Shown here piece after piece: positions 26,970 to 34,534 of a stretch of 64,000 nt of DNA. Made by a program: the position numbers and the translations under genes. Numbering within the stretch: the stretch's first letter is position 1; each line of letters starts with the position of its first letter. The notes beneath the pieces were generated by a model that made no database searches, was not told where the DNA came from, and saw nothing but the letters and a program-made list of their open reading frames with translations. The DNA is from Bacteroidia bacterium (GTDB lineage: Bacteria > Bacteroidota > Bacteroidia > Chitinophagales > Chitinophagaceae), in the NCBI GenBank assembly GCA_030429205.1, contig JAUICZ010000001.1, forward strand, positions 1,726,806 through 1,790,805, written 5' to 3'.

Positions 26970-27842
26970 TTAGTTTTTTGTAGCGGTTACAGATATGCTG
27001 TCTATAGAGCTTTGCCCGAGTGGTTTTTCTAAATACCAGCTAAACCTAATTTTGGCATTTGAATCCTCGTATATGTTATTGATGTTAGTTTGTGGTGCCA
27101 ATGTGGCTATAGACTTTGTGTTATCATCCTTTCGGATGAGCCCGTCAACAATGTTATCTGCATCTATAAATCTTCCTGTAGCATTGTATAGTGTGTCGCC
27201 TTGCCCCTTTATATGAAACACGTATCTTCCATCAATATCAATATACCCCTTCATATCACCGTAATGACGTAGTAATTTGGAGGTGTCTATTAGTTGAACT
27301 ATAGAATCTCCTCCGTTCGCGTTTTCATATGTTGTATCTCTAATACTTATGTAGCCGGTGTCAACAAATCTTAAAATACCACCTGTATATACTCCTGAGA
27401 ATTCATGAGGTTCGGATTTGGAGTTCTCATAAGTGATGTTAATAATAGAAACATTGATCAACTCTGATTTTAAGTCTATTTTTTTGTCAGCAATGGTGAA
27501 TATCACGCCACTCTCTTCATTACTTTTGATAGCCTCACTTACCGTAGTTGCCGTTTGTAAATAACAGCTATCGTAATTATAGGTGTTGCCGCTACACATT
27601 TCTAGCATGATGGTAACAGACCTGATGGCTTCACCCCTTATATTTCTTACGGATACTTCAATTGTATCGTGTTTTGCAAATACTTTTTGCCGGAATAATA
27701 CTTCAACAGCATCTGACCCCGAATGAGATGCAGTCAATACTAATAAGTACGGCTCAACATTTACGGCAGGTAGCTGACTAGTGATCTTGTTGCACGAAAA
27801 CAACAATACCAAAACCGTGGTGTAGAGGATGGTCTTTTTCAT
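26970..27842 (-). CDS. Lipoprotein of unknown function, first gene of envelope operon
   Basis: 290 residues. Lipobox LFSC (Cys about 17). The mature part is beta-rich, with a fibronectin-like segment first (YLLVLTASHSGSDAVEVLF, DTIEVSVRNIRGEAIRSVTI) and two cysteines in MCSGNTYNYDSCYLQ. No family is recognised. It opens a three-gene operon with the 989- and 407-residue envelope proteins and is divergent from a small secreted protein gene across a 322-base gap. Confidence 0.6.
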   Translation of the reverse strand: MKKTILYTTVLVLLFSCNKITSQLPAVNVEPYLLVLTASHSGSDAVEVLFRQKVFAKHDTIEVSVRNIRGEAIRSVTIMLEMCSGNTYNYDSCYLQTATTVSEAIKSNEESGVIFTIADKKIDLKSELINVSIINITYENSKSEPHEFSGVYTGGILRFVDTGYISIRDTTYENANGGDSIVQLIDTSKLLRHYGDMKGYIDIDGRYVFHIKGQGDTLYNATGRFIDADNIVDGLIRKDDNTKSIATLAPQTNINNIYEDSNAKIRFSWYLEKPLGQSSIDSISVTATKN

Positions 27843-28164
27843 GTGGGTGGTAGTTTGGCATGAATGTATATCAATAGTTGTTATTTGTCAACGGGTGTTT
27901 TTCACGTATTTCATTAAATAATCATTATCTGTAGAACTACTTCTACAGAATTGCCTTCCTTTTATAGCATATAGGCAATTCGTGTCTCAATTAATTGCCG
28001 AAAAATGGATATGCAGGGGTATTTATTTGTTAATGGCTTGTCAACCAATCGTGAATCGAGAGTTAACCGATAACATATTTTGGGTGGTGTGGCACTACTT
28101 GAGCGATATTTGTATCAACAAACAAACAACAAGCAGAACAGACAACAAACAAAACAAACAAACA
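27843..28164. promoter_or_regulatory. Divergent intergenic region with inverted repeat and A/C-rich leader
   Basis: No gene is supported here. CTGTAGAA-CTAC-TTCTACAG (27929-27948) is a perfect 8-base-arm inverted repeat. It is followed by AATTGCC...GGCAATT arms (about 27949-27981). The last about 46 bases before the plus-strand start are almost only A and C, built on AAACAAAC units, giving an unstructured leader without Shine-Dalgarno. No consensus -7 element was found on either strand. Confidence 0.4.
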
Positions 28165-28710
28165 TTGAAAAAGATCATCGTCATATCATTATTAGCTTTA
28201 TGCAGCATAGCTGCACAGGCACAGAATGATGCGGCGAGTGGATCTCAAACAGCAAACCTGAACCTGTCAGACGCTATTGATATTTCTTTTGTAAGCAGCA
28301 CTACGGTACAGAATATCGAGTTCAATTCTTTGAACGATTTGATAAACGGTGTTGAGACTGCGGAGCACGAACTAAGGGTACGCTCTAACAAGAAATTCAA
28401 AGTAACCGTTAAGCCCTCTTCCAGAAACTTTACCTATTCAGGATCGTATGTATTAAACACCTTATTGAGAGTGTCTAACGTAATGAAGATAGCGGTGACG
28501 GATAACAACACCGGTGGTACACAGCCGTTTTTTGCACAGTTAACAGGCTGGCAGTCATTCAGCTATTTTGGCTGGCCAACTACATTGCTAAACAATTGCG
28601 ATGCCGGCGGTAACCAAACGTTTAAAGTAAAGTACAAAGCTACACCGGGTGTTAATGCAGTAGCAGGAACTTACACGGTAGACATGGTATACACTGCAAC
28701 ACAACTATAA
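28165..28710 (+). CDS. Small secreted beta-rich protein
   Basis: 181 residues starting at the TTG at 28165, the only in-frame start that gives a signal peptide (LKKIIVISLLALCSIAAQAQ). The mature protein is polar and beta-rich (LRVRSNKKFKVTVKPSSRNF, GTYTVDMVYTATQL) and resembles small pilin- or DUF4402-like exported proteins in style, but I cannot assign a family. It is divergent from the three-gene envelope operon and could belong to the same surface structure. Confidence 0.6.
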   Translation: MKKIIVISLLALCSIAAQAQNDAASGSQTANLNLSDAIDISFVSSTTVQNIEFNSLNDLINGVETAEHELRVRSNKKFKVTVKPSSRNFTYSGSYVLNTLLRVSNVMKIAVTDNNTGGTQPFFAQLTGWQSFSYFGWPTTLLNNCDAGGNQTFKVKYKATPGVNAVAGTYTVDMVYTATQL

Positions 28711-28723
28711 TTTTACATCGCTA

Positions 28724-29443
28724 CTATTCTGCAGCTGCGGTGTCTTTATCAGGAATATTTATTGATGAGTTTATCAGCGATTTTTCCATGCTATTGTCTG
28801 GGTGATCTGAAAGGCTTTGCCATGAGTTTTTAGACATTGTATGGCCTGTGCCCATGAGTATTGCTGCGTTAATAAAATCGATATCGGATACGCCTTTTGC
28901 TTTATACTCTGACTCCAGAAATTCTGATATTGATTTCAGCAGGTATATCATACCAAACTTCCACTCGTCATCTTGTTTTATAAAATAGAGTTTTGCGTAA
29001 GATGTGTCCGCATTAGAGTCTACCATTGTGGCAATGGCAAGGTCTGTATCAATATTCAGGTGAGAGATGTTTAATGACATCATTTCATTATCGTTGTCTA
29101 CAAGCCCCAGGTTAACGAATGTGGCATATAGTTGCTCCCCGTTTTGTATGCTGTGTATTTTATCTTTATGCATCAAGTTGCGTGCCAGCAGTGTAGCAAA
29201 TTTGGGGTAAAACTCTTCTGAAGCTAATGCAACACTGTCGCAATATTTTATACAGTCCAGCAGCCTGCCGAAAAACTCGATGGTATAAGAGTCCAGGTAC
29301 TTGGTAGCCTCCATGCCTTGCTTGTTGGCTATAGCTTGCGCGTATCCTTTATATACCGCTTTTATTTGTTCTTCATCTGTTGTTGTGTTGCAAGATGATA
29401 AACACAGCGTTATAAGTATGGTTATGAAAAGGGTTCTACTCAT
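28724..29443 (-). CDS. Lipoprotein with SnoaL/NTF2-like N-terminal part
   Basis: 239 residues from the ATG at 29443, which gives the signal MSRTLFITILITLCLSSC (Cys about 18); the longer in-frame start would precede the signal with unrelated sequence. EEQIKAVYKGYAQAIANKQG resembles the first helix of NTF2/SnoaL-like domains. Function unknown. The gene starts inside the end of the rhomboid gene (8-base overlap), so the two are translationally linked and the lipoprotein is a candidate partner or substrate. Confidence 0.65.
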   Translation of the reverse strand: MSRTLFITILITLCLSSCNTTTDEEQIKAVYKGYAQAIANKQGMEATKYLDSYTIEFFGRLLDCIKYCDSVALASEEFYPKFATLLARNLMHKDKIHSIQNGEQLYATFVNLGLVDNDNEMMSLNISHLNIDTDLAIATMVDSNADTSYAKLYFIKQDDEWKFGMIYLLKSISEFLESEYKAKGVSDIDFINAAILMGTGHTMSKNSWQSLSDHPDNSMEKSLINSSINIPDKDTAAAE

Positions 29444-30989
29444 GCATAGACTCTTTTGAAAATAAATACATAAACAAAGCAACAACAGCCCCGGTTAGCA
29501 GCCCGCCTATATGTGCGGCGTTATCAACATTTGGTACAATAAACCCAAAGAGTATGGTAAGGCCTGCAAATCCACCGTATATCATTAACATCAGCACTCG
29601 TCCTCCTGTTTCAAAAACAGGGGTAAATGCCAGTACCATTATAGCCCCGAAACAACCCAGTATGGCTCCTGATGCACCTACGGATATAGCATCGGGATAC
29701 CACCATATACTAGCGATACTGCCGCCCAATGCTGCGAGTACGTATAGCACCACAAATCGTTTACGTCCCAGTATGGGTTCTACAGCAATGCCTGCCAGCA
29801 CTATCCCAAAAATGTTATAAATAATATGGTACAGCCCTGCATGTAAAAAAGTGTTGGTGAACAGTCGCCACCAATCACCATTCATTACAGTTGTTCTGTT
29901 TACCGCACCAAACTCCAGCAGCTTTTTTGCGCTGGGGCTCATCATGTCAACACCACCAAAGGTAACGACAAGAAATAGGATGATATTTAGGTTCAGTAAT
30001 ATAGAAGTAATGAAATGATCGTTGCGCGGTATTAAATACAACAGCATCTCTTTCCACTCCTCAGTATGTTGGCTCGGCTTGCCTTGTTGTTGCCTTTGTA
30101 GCTCTTCTTCGTCAAGTTTAGGGTAGGCGATTAGTATCAACAGCAACAATACACCTGCTGCAAAGCTTCCGGCCAGCCAGTAGGGTTTTGTACCGTTTCT
30201 ACTGGCATAGCTTTCTTTTATCGGCTCAAGTATTACTAAGCCTTTTCCGGGCGGTTCGCCTGTTCTTGCTTCTACAGCTTTTAAAAAGCCCTCTTCTTTT
30301 CTCGATTTATCAAGCCGTTCAAAATGGTCCAGATCATAAAAGTTGTAAGCGTCTATCTTACTGATGCATTCCTTATAAAATTCTATATAACGTTCTTGCT
30401 TTTCTTCATCATCCAATCGGTTGCTGATGCTCTTATAGAAGCTAACCCCATACCAGTATTTTGTTTGCAGTACTTCATTACTATCTGTGTCAATAATAGG
30501 GTGGCAGAAGTATATAGTCATATCAAAATCATCATTGTGTCGCCCGCTGACTTTGAAATCTGTATGCGCACCGCCCCAATAGGGTGCTACTTTAAAATGG
30601 TCTATTTGGTAGTACTTAGATTTTTCATTTTTTTCGATATCATAAACCGTGTTTACCTGTTGTAGTTTTCCTGTGGCTGTTGATAGGTATTCTTGTGCAA
30701 TACAAAAACTTGCAGAAGCCGTCAGCCAAAACACAACTTGTATGCCAAATATGCCGTTCTCGTTCTTCTTGTAATTGAGTATACGGGTTCTTTTAGCCAA
30801 TACGATAAAAGCCAACAGAGCAGCAGTAACAATCGGTATCCAAAAACCCCAAACCATAGCATTTAAATCCAATACATCGTACCGAATGTCCAGCAGGTAA
30901 CGTGCTATCAATAACGCTATGTTGGTAATAACCGAAATGAAGATAAAGGCAGGGAGTATATGTTTAACTTTCTGTTTGTAGGCAGACAC
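29436..30989 (-). CDS. Rhomboid-family intramembrane serine protease with N-terminal extension
   Basis: 517 residues. The C-terminal rhomboid core (about 325-512) has the loop-1 WR motif (GDWWRLFTNTFLHAGLYH), catalytic S440 in GASGAILG and H493 in NAAHIGG, so it should be active. The N-terminal 325 residues are unusual: about three membrane segments, a soluble domain at about 100-268, and another membrane segment (WLAGSFAAGVLLLLILIAYP). The extension may present substrates or sense signals. The overlapping downstream gene encodes a lipoprotein. Confidence 0.88.
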   Translation of the reverse strand: MSAYKQKVKHILPAFIFISVITNIALLIARYLLDIRYDVLDLNAMVWGFWIPIVTAALLAFIVLAKRTRILNYKKNENGIFGIQVVFWLTASASFCIAQEYLSTATGKLQQVNTVYDIEKNEKSKYYQIDHFKVAPYWGGAHTDFKVSGRHNDDFDMTIYFCHPIIDTDSNEVLQTKYWYGVSFYKSISNRLDDEEKQERYIEFYKECISKIDAYNFYDLDHFERLDKSRKEEGFLKAVEARTGEPPGKGLVILEPIKESYASRNGTKPYWLAGSFAAGVLLLLILIAYPKLDEEELQRQQQGKPSQHTEEWKEMLLYLIPRNDHFITSILLNLNIILFLVVTFGGVDMMSPSAKKLLEFGAVNRTTVMNGDWWRLFTNTFLHAGLYHIIYNIFGIVLAGIAVEPILGRKRFVVLYVLAALGGSIASIWWYPDAISVGASGAILGCFGAIMVLAFTPVFETGGRVLMLMIYGGFAGLTILFGFIVPNVDNAAHIGGLLTGAVVALFMYLFSKESMHE

Positions 30990-31085
30990 TTAAGTAGATT
31001 ATAACCGAAAGTTACAATAATTATGTTTTGGGTACATGTGCCTGTTTTGCCTTATCTTTAATGTTACACTCAAAATATTTTGTTG

Positions 31086-31769
31086 ATGAGAAAATTCGCC
31101 GGGTTTGCTTTTTTATTGGTGGTTTGTACGGGCCTTTTTGTTGCATGCGATAAAAAAGAAGGCGACGATCCTGCGCCTGTGGTAGAAGAACATGTGCCTG
31201 ATTTTAAGATAACAGGGCATCCGTATATTCAAGAAACGCTGAACTTCATCAGCAACTACTCTGCCAGTACAGAAATGACCTGGGATTTTGGTGACAACAA
31301 ACAAATAACGATAGCCGGTACAGAAACAACACACGCGTATGAGAAGCCGGGTAATTACAGCGTCACCATGTCTGTTGCCAATACCAACCAGGTAGTAACA
31401 AAAAGTATACGCATTACCAGTGGTGCAGAAAGGGTAGACGGAGATAACCGCTGGAACTTTTTTTTGAAGAGAAACAAAGACGGCTTTCCGCCCAACCTGA
31501 TACCTGCTACACAGTTCGAGGTGAATTTTCAAGTAAGCATACCCGATGATACTACTATTTTGATACCGACCATACCTAATATGCCATATGCGGGCCCATA
31601 TAAAGTAACGCTTAAAGAGGTGACCAAAGAGCACATGGTGTTTAAATCGGCCGATGAATTGTCTGAGCTGTCTTACAATTTTGGTAACCAGCGCGGTGGC
31701 ATTAAAATAGTGCAGGTGCGCAACGACACCAGCTGGCATTTAGACGGCTTTGCAGATATATATAACTAA
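31086..31769 (+). CDS. PKD-domain lipoprotein
   Basis: 227 residues from the ATG at 31086 (two TTG codons directly upstream are less likely starts). Lipobox FVAC (Cys about 21). Residues about 40-115 form a PKD/Ig-like domain: the signature TEMTWDFGDN and HAYEKPGNYSVTM is clear. The remaining C-terminal part (about 115-227) is a beta-rich region I do not recognise. PKD domains mediate protein or carbohydrate contact at the surface. Monocistronic. Confidence 0.8.
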   Translation: MRKFAGFAFLLVVCTGLFVACDKKEGDDPAPVVEEHVPDFKITGHPYIQETLNFISNYSASTEMTWDFGDNKQITIAGTETTHAYEKPGNYSVTMSVANTNQVVTKSIRITSGAERVDGDNRWNFFLKRNKDGFPPNLIPATQFEVNFQVSIPDDTTILIPTIPNMPYAGPYKVTLKEVTKEHMVFKSADELSELSYNFGNQRGGIKIVQVRNDTSWHLDGFADIYN

Positions 31770-31850
31770 TTGCCGATGTTAAAGAGTTGGAACTTATTAA
31801 CAAAAAGCAAATAAAACCTTATCTTAGCGTATTACAACAAGAGATATAAA

Positions 31851-32447
31851 ATGCGCCTAATTTCTTTTTTGATCGCAGCAGCGTTTCCTTTAGCTGTTTT
31901 CGCGAAAGAACCACCTGCAAATAATACCACAGGTACAGAGCAGTACAGACTGTTTGATGGTAGCTTGTTTATGAAGTTGCCGCAAAACCTGCAAAAGGTA
32001 GAAGAGTATCAGCATTTCTGGGATCAGTGCGATGGTGGTGGCTATACCGTATTCTTTACCGGGGCAGAGCGTGCCGATCGTGGTATGAAGCTACAGGTGA
32101 ACATACACGACAGAAGAACGCAGCCCAAGCATTTAAGCAGCTGGTACAACCCCGATGAGCACGAGCTGGAGAATGGCTATATATTACAAGACACCGTGTA
32201 CCAACACAACGGAAAACAATACCGCAGCTTTGCCACTATGTATAAAGGCAACAACCCTTTGTGCAAAAAGAATAAGAAAACATGGAACTATAACCTGAGC
32301 TACTATATTGAGGCAGACGGGCATACACTGGAGTTCCACTATTTTTACTGGGATAACAAACATGCCGATATGGAGTACTGGCAACAAACCGCCAACGATA
32401 TTGCCCGCTCTATGCAATGGCAAAGCAAAGCTTGGGTAAGGAAATAA
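31851..32447 (+). CDS. Secreted protein of unknown function
   Basis: 198 residues with signal peptide (MRLISFLIAAAFPLAVFA). The mature part is rich in aromatic residues and His (YQHFWDQCDGGGYTVFF, HTLEFHYFYWDNKHADMEYW), typical of a compact periplasmic or extracellular beta protein, with two cysteines likely to pair. No known family recognised. A terminator follows at 32481. Confidence 0.6.
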   Translation: MRLISFLIAAAFPLAVFAKEPPANNTTGTEQYRLFDGSLFMKLPQNLQKVEEYQHFWDQCDGGGYTVFFTGAERADRGMKLQVNIHDRRTQPKHLSSWYNPDEHELENGYILQDTVYQHNGKQYRSFATMYKGNNPLCKKNKKTWNYNLSYYIEADGHTLEFHYFYWDNKHADMEYWQQTANDIARSMQWQSKAWVRK

Positions 32448-32480
32448 CAACACTTACACGAACAAATACATCATAAATAG

Positions 32481-32498
32481 TCCCGCCGGTTGGCGGGA
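32481..32498 (+). terminator. Terminator hairpin
   Basis: TCCCGCC-GGTT-GGCGGGA followed by TTTTTTG, 34 bases after the stop at 32447. Confidence 0.85.
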
Positions 32499-32558
32499 TT
32501 TTTTGTGTTTAGGCAATATTTATAAGTACAAGCCTGGTTTACTAAAAGTAAAGTTTAC

Positions 32559-32588
32559 TTGTATTTTATATAATTCTGCTTATATTTG
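32559..32588 (+). promoter_or_regulatory. Consensus Bacteroidota promoter
   Basis: TTG at 32559-32561, exactly 19 bases, then TATATTTG at 32581-32588: a full match to TTG-N19-TAnnTTTG. It supports translation of the downstream gene from the ATG at 32614, not from the far upstream in-frame start. Confidence 0.75.
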
Positions 32589-32613
32589 TGTGGTCAAAAT
32601 AAATACTACAGTT

Positions 32614-33153
32614 ATGATCGGTTTTGGTAAAATGCACGGGTATAAAACAAAAGTAGCGGGCTTAGTAATAGCAGGGGCAGGTATTGCCTTTTGGGCTATC
32701 AATAGTTTTGCAGAGTTAAAGCTGATGCCGAAGATGACAGCCGAGCAGCAAGGTTATATGATCTGGTGGATCGTTTTGTTTGGGTTGTACATGGCAGCAT
32801 TCAGCAAAGAAAAAAATGACGATGAGCGTGTAAAAGCGATCAGGGCAAAATCTATGCTGGTGTGTTTCAATTTATCTATGGCTGTGTTAATGAGTATGTC
32901 CATCGTATTATTTATTGAAGATAATATGGTGTTTAGGGCATCGGATATTATTATTGTACCCACATTTTGTATCGTGTTTTACCTGCTGATGTTTCATGTA
33001 GGTTTGTATTTTGACAACGCGTGGGACTATAAGGAAGACACAAACCATGTTAGCCTGGGTAAAGGAAAAACGGGTAGGTTGTACCTGGTAATTGTACTAT
33101 TGGCTGCGCTTGTATTGGGCTATGCATTGTACCAGATACAAATAAGAAGATAG
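32614..33153 (+). CDS. Integral membrane protein paired with XRE regulator
   Basis: 179 residues with five hydrophobic segments (VAGLVIAGAGIAFWAIN; MIWWIVLFGLYMAAF; LVCFNLSMAVLMSMSIVLF; DIIIVPTFCIVFYLLMF; LYLVIVLLAALVLGYAL) and a conserved-looking loop KEKNDDERVKAIRAKS. The layout matches DUF2178-like membrane proteins that accompany small YozG-type XRE regulators. The XRE gene starts 4 bases after this stop. M1 at 32614 is preferred because of the promoter; M7 is possible. Confidence 0.75.
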   Translation: MIGFGKMHGYKTKVAGLVIAGAGIAFWAINSFAELKLMPKMTAEQQGYMIWWIVLFGLYMAAFSKEKNDDERVKAIRAKSMLVCFNLSMAVLMSMSIVLFIEDNMVFRASDIIIVPTFCIVFYLLMFHVGLYFDNAWDYKEDTNHVSLGKGKTGRLYLVIVLLAALVLGYALYQIQIRR

Positions 33154-33157
33154 GTTC

Positions 33158-33358
33158 ATGAAGAATACTATTAAAGTAGAAAGAGCAAAACTGAGCATCA
33201 CACAGACAGACCTTGCCAAAGCAGTAGGGGTGTCTAAGCAAACCATCCATTCGGTTGAAACGGGTAGGTTCATACCGTCGTCTGTATTGGCCATGAAGAT
33301 CGCCCGGTATTTTAAGCTGCCTGTAGAAGAAGTTTTTCAGCTGGAGGAAGGAGATTAA
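33158..33358 (+). CDS. Small XRE-family helix-turn-helix regulator
   Basis: 66 residues, essentially one helix-turn-helix: LSITQTDLAKAVGVSKQTIH is the core and FIPSSVLAMKIARYFKLPVEEVFQ the C-terminal helices. It is the YozG/Xre type typically found beside a small membrane protein, as here. It probably controls its own operon. A secreted barrel gene follows 18 bases later and may be in the same transcript. Confidence 0.9.
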   Translation: MKNTIKVERAKLSITQTDLAKAVGVSKQTIHSVETGRFIPSSVLAMKIARYFKLPVEEVFQLEEGD

Positions 33359-33376
33359 ATTAGGTATATTAGTAGT

Positions 33377-33988
33377 ATGAAACCTATACTGCTGCTCTTG
33401 TTCGTAACGTTACCATTATTCACATACAGTCAGGATGCTGACAGCACAACTGCCAGAAAGAATTACAATAACGTAACCGTTACAGCAGGTTTAGGCGCTC
33501 AATGGTCGGCAGGTAAAAGTTTACTTAGAACATACACACCTTATAGAGGTAATGCACATACTATACAGGTAGAAGTGGGGTTTAGAAAACTACCAAAGGG
33601 CATTTACTTTTCAACCGGTATAAAATATGCGGCAATGCTCACGAACTTTAAGTATACCCCTTTAATAGGTCAGGCGAGTTACGTGAGGCCAAGAGTCAGC
33701 TTTTTTGGTGTGCCCCTGACACTCAATTTACCCGTCAGGTTATCAGACGATGTTACGCTGTGCAATAAACTCAGTGCTGTGCCAACATACGTTTTTTGCG
33801 ACTATGCAAACAACCAGGTAGCTCCTTTCGATTTGGCTTTTCAATATACCCTTGCGTTGAATGTAGGTAGGGTGTTATTTGGAGCGCAAGTATTCAGGCC
33901 ACTAAAAAGCTATAATGTAGGCTTAGCTTCAAGCGGTCCGTATACTTTAACGGGGGTGATGGTTGTAGGGGCTGTTCAATTGCTTTGA
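33377..33988 (+). CDS. Small outer-membrane beta-barrel-like protein
   Basis: 203 residues with signal peptide (MKPILLLLFVTLPLFTYSQ). The mature part alternates short amphipathic strands (NVTVTAGLGAQWSAG, TIQVEVGFRKLPKGIYFSTGIKY, TLALNVGRVLFGAQVF) and ends in a strand, suggesting an 8- to 10-stranded barrel. Specific family not recognised. Its 3' end overlaps the convergent HNH-like gene by 13 bases. Confidence 0.65.
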   Translation: MKPILLLLFVTLPLFTYSQDADSTTARKNYNNVTVTAGLGAQWSAGKSLLRTYTPYRGNAHTIQVEVGFRKLPKGIYFSTGIKYAAMLTNFKYTPLIGQASYVRPRVSFFGVPLTLNLPVRLSDDVTLCNKLSAVPTYVFCDYANNQVAPFDLAFQYTLALNVGRVLFGAQVFRPLKSYNVGLASSGPYTLTGVMVVGAVQLL

Positions 33989-34239
33989 TGGTGCAGATTT
34001 ACTGCACGTAAATTACTAATATCATCAGTGCCGCCTTCTTCGAGCGGTTTTATATAAGTAATTTTCCAACCGTTATTACATTTCGGGTTCAGGTACTCAT
34101 CCCAGTTCATGGGTTTGCTGTTTTCATCTTTCCTCCATATCTCCGGGGGGTGTCCTATTAGTTCCGGAGCTTTCTGCCACACCATTTTTTTTACTTTGTT
34201 TGAGAATACCTGCTCTTTACGAGTAGAATTTTCAGTCAT
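33976..34239 (-). CDS. Degenerate HNH-type protein
   Basis: 87 residues, cytoplasmic, basic N-terminus. The C-terminal half follows the HNH frame (NGWKITYIKPLEEGGTDDIS, then NLRAVNLHHQ), but the catalytic Asp-His pair expected at WxIDHI is Thr-Tyr here, so nuclease activity is doubtful. It resembles the small stand-alone HNH proteins found near toxin loci in Bacteroidota. It overlaps the end of the barrel gene. Confidence 0.55.
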   Translation of the reverse strand: MTENSTRKEQVFSNKVKKMVWQKAPELIGHPPEIWRKDENSKPMNWDEYLNPKCNNGWKITYIKPLEEGGTDDISNLRAVNLHHQSN

Positions 34240-34314
34240 TCGTTTACCTTTCTTTAATAATAGAATTAATCTGTCATTAAATATAGTAAATAAATGGCAT
34301 AGAATGATAGTTCT

Positions 34315-34431
34315 ATGACAAATAGAGGAGCATTATATATGGTAAGCAACTTAGATATAGAACAAGCCTTTTTCGGTGGGCTGGTTTCCTGCTTCGTCGG
34401 GTTGGGGTTGCAAATGGGGGGTAGCGTATAG
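34315..34431 (+). CDS. Possible small hydrophobic peptide with double-glycine motif
   Basis: A 38-residue ORF (30 from the inner ATG at 34339, which has GAGGAG a few bases upstream). The sequence IEQAFFGG then LVSCFVGLGLQMGG contains a double-Gly followed by a short hydrophobic tail, as in leader-type bacteriocin precursors or small membrane peptides. A strong plus-strand hairpin follows at 34484. No consensus promoter is visible. It could be chance. Confidence 0.3.
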   Translation: MTNRGALYMVSNLDIEQAFFGGLVSCFVGLGLQMGGSV

Positions 34432-34483
34432 TATCTTCAATAGTGTATTTACAGACAGATCACTCGGGGTGTTTATATATATT

Positions 34484-34513
34484 ACGACCCGCTACCTTGA
34501 CGTAGCGGGTCGT
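34484..34513 (+). terminator. Strong hairpin terminator
   Basis: 12-base perfect stem ACGACCCGCTAC / GTAGCGGGTCGT followed by TTGTTTT on the plus strand. On the minus strand, where the lipase-free gene at 34535-35323 ends, the tail is AATATATATA, weaker. It therefore implies a plus-strand transcript from 34240-34480. Confidence 0.7.
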
Positions 34514-34534
34514 TTGTTTTAGATATAACTATAA

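Noticed and set aside
31113-31739. 208-residue minus-strand ORF opposite the PKD lipoprotein
   Set aside because: Complete overlap with a recognisable PKD protein and no family features of its own.
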